From: Fennellomyces sp. T-0311
Lineage: Eukaryota; Mucoromycota; Mucoromycetes; Mucorales; Lichtheimiaceae
Direction of reading: 5' to 3'
Length of the DNA stretch: 64,000 bases
Assembly: GCA_025266875.1 (NCBI GenBank)
Contig: JALLLT010000006.1
Location: 496,001-560,000, forward strand
Shown: positions 61,494 through 64,000 of the stretch, piece by piece
Position numbering within the stretch: position 1 is the stretch's first letter
How the letters are laid out: every line of letters starts with the position of its first letter
The notes under the pieces: model-generated
What the model was told of the DNA's origin: nothing
The model's input: only the letters and a program-made list of their open reading frames with translations
The model's database searches: none
Position numbers and translations under genes: made by a program

Positions 61494-62574
61494 TGGCAAC
61501 TGCGGGCGCTCTGGGCTCCTACGCGCTGACAAGACGCGAGGAGGAAAAAGTGGTACAGGTTGACAATAAGCTGCAGGCTGGTTGGCGCAACTCGATGCAC
61601 TATGCCCGGAATGATCATGAGCGATCACGATAAGGCCCGGCCTGGCCAGTTCCCATTTTGGATGAGGCACAGTTTTTTGATGTCATAGTGCATGAAGGGA
61701 GGAACTCAGAGACGCTGTTTTTTCAGAAATGCTTGGTAACCTTTCTTTCTCTAATACCTGGCCTAATGCATAATCCAGCCCAAGATGAAGCATACGAAAG
61801 ACAGGTGCGCGCCATTCAAAGTAACATTGCCAAATATCAGAGCAAGCTGGTAAGCTCATTCAACACGTCCAGAAGCCTCATGGGTTTGCTGATGACTACA
61901 TACCTGTCAAAAGAAGGAGGTTCAGTCAGCGCAGACAAAAAAGAACGCAACTACGAGCAAGGTAACATCTGTCAAAGACTAGCGTCGCTCTTTACTCACG
62001 CCTACTTCCATGTAGCCGTCGTAAGTTGTCCTATCCTAGAAAGAACACGAGTCATCTAACACCCAACAGAAGCAAAAAGGAAGACGAGCTCGTGCGACTA
62101 CTGAATACCGAATTCGCTCATCTACGCCAAGTCCGTCTGGAGCGCAGCCAGCAGTACAAAGAGCGTTTCGGTGAGCTCCCCGCCCTTCGGAAAGAGCGCC
62201 AAAAGCAAATCCAGGCACGGCAGCAGGAATTCGAGAAAGAGCTCGAGGAGAAAGAGGCCAAACAAAAACAAAAAGTAACCTACAATGGCATGGGTGCCTG
62301 CGACGAACTGCTGCGTCAACTGCAGCTTGTCCTGGAGCCCGTCGAACAACTTGAGATACAAGATCAAGACCAGCAGAAAGAAAAGCATGACAGGATACAG
62401 GTCGTCAATGCACCGTACGAAGAAGATAACGAGGATTCCTCGGTGCTGATCATCCCGCTAAGCATCATGGAACTGTTCTGGGATATCAGCATACAAGTTC
62501 CTGTCCGAGTTAGCGAGATTGAGCCGACGCTGGCTCGAATCCGAGAGCGCCGTGGCGAACTATCTTCAATGTAG
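61494..62574 (+). CDS. Coiled-coil protein of unknown function (model incomplete)
   Basis: An open frame begins at ATG 61494 (MATAGALGSYALTRR) and continues in phase past a TAA at about 61631 into 61640-62059, so an intron or sequence error may lie there. A clear coding block ends at 62574: residues with heptad pattern (QVRLERSQQYKERFGEL, KERQKQIQARQQEFEKEL) form a long coiled coil, followed by an acidic stretch and PVRVSEIEPTLARI. Probable introns are 61850-61927 and 61962-62069. Strong alpha-helical, Lys/Glu-rich composition argues for a real cytoskeletal or tethering protein, but I recognise no family. The 5' half is poorly supported. Confidence 0.45.
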
Positions 62575-63334
62575 CATAATCTTCTGTTTTTCCTAAAAAA
62601 AACTGAGATTGCCTAATCACTTACGCGATCTGCACACTTGCGTCCCCTCTCCCTTCCGTTTGTAGCCTCCTCAACCATCGTCCCTTCCTCTCCTTTCCCA
62701 GCACACCGTCTGTTTTCCAAGATGCTTTCTTTCATAAATTCATAAACGTGCGGTTAGCAGTTGACATGCAGGGGAGCCGCTCGTGTCAATTTCCTTGTGA
62801 GTTAAGGAGATCCGCCTACAATCCCACTATTGCGTCATTTGCGCGATATGGCCATCGGCTGGATCACATACTGTGTTGTGATTTCTCCCACTAACATGAA
62901 TGCAGGCTGATGCTGCTTTCCAAAGGTTTCCAAGCATCTCCTATTCTAGGATAGCTTGCACTTTTGTTCTTGAAGATTGCTAACAGTATGTCCCTAATGA
63001 TTACCCATGCCCTCGCTTCTGCCACGTAATGCTTAAGTCAAAATAGGTTCTACAGATAAGACCATTCATTGTGTTGTCACCTACATCATGGAGTAAACTC
63101 TACTCATTACCATTGTCACCTTTTACACTAACCTACCCCATTCGACAATGCCATTACCACATTCCGTTCTCAACTTGCTCAGTCAAATGGCCCTGTAAAC
63201 CCCGCCAGACTTCTCTTTCATGTTCAAATGGATCAGTTATCAGACTTCAAGGTATAGGTATCAATCCCATTGGCTGGGATATTTTAAAATTGATTACTTT
63301 TCTAAGGAATGTGCTTTTAAGACTGACTTCTTTC
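62575..63334. other. Intergenic region before the edge gene
   Basis: A pyrimidine-rich stretch (about 62638-62700) and AT-rich DNA. No supported gene; presumably the promoter and 5' leader of the gene starting at 63335. Confidence 0.45.
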
Positions 63335-64000
63335 ATGTCGCGTAATCCCATCACCCCGTTCTATCATGAATTAAATTGCACGGAAGTCCCAGAGTCCGAG
63401 CGCATCAACTGCCTCAATCGGAATAAACGCCTAACATCATCGCGTGTCTACTTTATACTGGCAATAGTCAACTTTGCCTACATCGCCGGGACGACCCTAT
63501 TGTTTGTATATCGGGCCAAATCTGTAGATGAAGTTGGCAAAAAGCAGGATGCGCTACAACAGATACAACGACGTCCACTGCGTCGACGTGGTGTATTCGG
63601 CACGGTACTAGGCGCTATCGGGCATGCACTGTTCAGCACTTGCATGCTTGAGTTTCAGTCCTTCTACCTCGAAAGCAGCTGCGACGTACTTCTCTGGGGA
63701 ACGCTGATCGGGATGTACACGTGGATCTTTGCCTTATGCTGGTGCTCGCATCGGCTACTGACTCTCTTGCGACTCAGTGCTCTAAAGCAGCGATTTATAG
63801 ACCGAAGCAAACGACGTGAAACAGACCCCTCGTATATATGGTTTATGAAGCATAGGAATTTCTCGGCATTCACCATCGGCCGCACACTCCCTTTATACAC
63901 ATTTATACTGATTGTATTGGTGACCGCCTGCGCCATCAGCGAGGCCATGTACACCCCGGACAAGCGCTGCAGATTCGCTATAGGAAACTACCTTCTCATG
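63335..64000 (+). CDS. Multi-TM membrane protein, receptor-like, 5' part (runs off the right edge)
   Basis: Starting at ATG 63335 the frame stays open for 222 codons to the last base of the window. The layout is a short extracellular N-terminus with two Cys, TM1 (VYFILAIVNFAYIAGTTLL), a basic loop (QRRPLRRRGV), TM2 (GTVLGAIGHALFSTCML), TM3 (LLWGTLIGMYTWIFALCWC) followed by a His/Arg-rich end, and TM4 (PLYTFILIVLVTACAI). This arrangement resembles the N-terminal half of fungal seven-TM receptors with a C-terminal RGS domain, but the diagnostic part lies outside the window. An upstream in-frame start is excluded by a stop shortly before. Confidence 0.7.
   Translation, partial: MSRNPITPFYHELNCTEVPESERINCLNRNKRLTSSRVYFILAIVNFAYIAGTTLLFVYRAKSVDEVGKKQDALQQIQRRPLRRRGVFGTVLGAIGHALFSTCMLEFQSFYLESSCDVLLWGTLIGMYTWIFALCWCSHRLLTLLRLSALKQRFIDRSKRRETDPSYIWFMKHRNFSAFTIGRTLPLYTFILIVLVTACAISEAMYTPDKRCRFAIGNYLLM

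Noticed and set aside
61433..61670. Two overlapping 60-codon minus-strand ORFs
   Set aside because: Pro/Arg-rich antisense frames of the coiled-coil gene start region, without independent support.

Overview
The window is nuclear DNA from a filamentous fungus, most likely an early-diverging one of the Mucoromycota (Mucorales-like). The evidence is many short GT-AG introns of about 45-75 bp in almost every gene, a full set of eukaryotic housekeeping genes (ATG5, a Pumilio protein, RPS18, ECM29, CCH1-type channel, ALR/MNR2-type CorA), a class 1A dihydroorotate dehydrogenase, and decayed transposons of kinds I associate with that phylum. The species cannot be named from sequence alone. Gene models were built by hand from reading frames and splice junctions; where exon lengths are stated, the phases sum to a whole number of codons.

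Layout. 1-476 (-): 5' end of an NADH-cytochrome b5 reductase gene. 477-4782: gene-poor, with a 527-bp MITE (110-bp inverted repeats, 8-bp target duplication) and scraps of a transposase-like gene. 4783-5792 (+): ATG5. 6155-9048 (-): Pumilio/PUF protein. 9450-10796 (-): secreted GDSL/SGNH esterase. 11242-11929 (-): small lysine-rich, nucleolar-type protein. 11930-14713: no gene, but a GC-rich module. 14714-16664 (+): F-box/LRR protein. 16899-26090 (+): four-domain cation channel of the Cch1 family. 26468-27239 (-): ribosomal protein S18. 27464-29737 (-): MFS sugar transporter. 29738-34700: transposon graveyard with a hairpin, a foldback repeat, a PIF1-like helicase relic (-) and, divergently, a decayed zinc-domain/transposase-like/3'-5' exonuclease gene (+). 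34994-41704 (-): ECM29. 42242-43180 (-): intronless class 1A dihydroorotate dehydrogenase. 43573-45492 (-): seven-TM, GPCR-like protein. 46499-48146 (+): ACAD10/11-like phosphotransferase. 49176-50173 (+): four-finger C2H2 protein. 50174-54698: empty. 54699-55478 (-): LINE ORF1/gag-like zinc-knuckle ORF. 55990-56862 (+): FYVE protein. 57860-59496 (+): STE20/GCK-like kinase. 59555-61311 (+): CorA-type Mg2+ transporter. 61494-62574 (+): unresolved coiled-coil gene. 63335-64000 (+): 5' part of a multi-TM protein running off the edge.

The genes do not form a pathway cluster; this is ordinary fungal chromosome arm with independent housekeeping genes. The most unusual items are the paired helicase and exonuclease relics at 31.4-34.7 kb, the MITE with its clean target duplication, the bacterial-type intronless DHODH, and a run of very small exons (3, 12, 14 and 18 nt) in four different genes. 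No rRNA, tRNA or CRISPR array was recognised.
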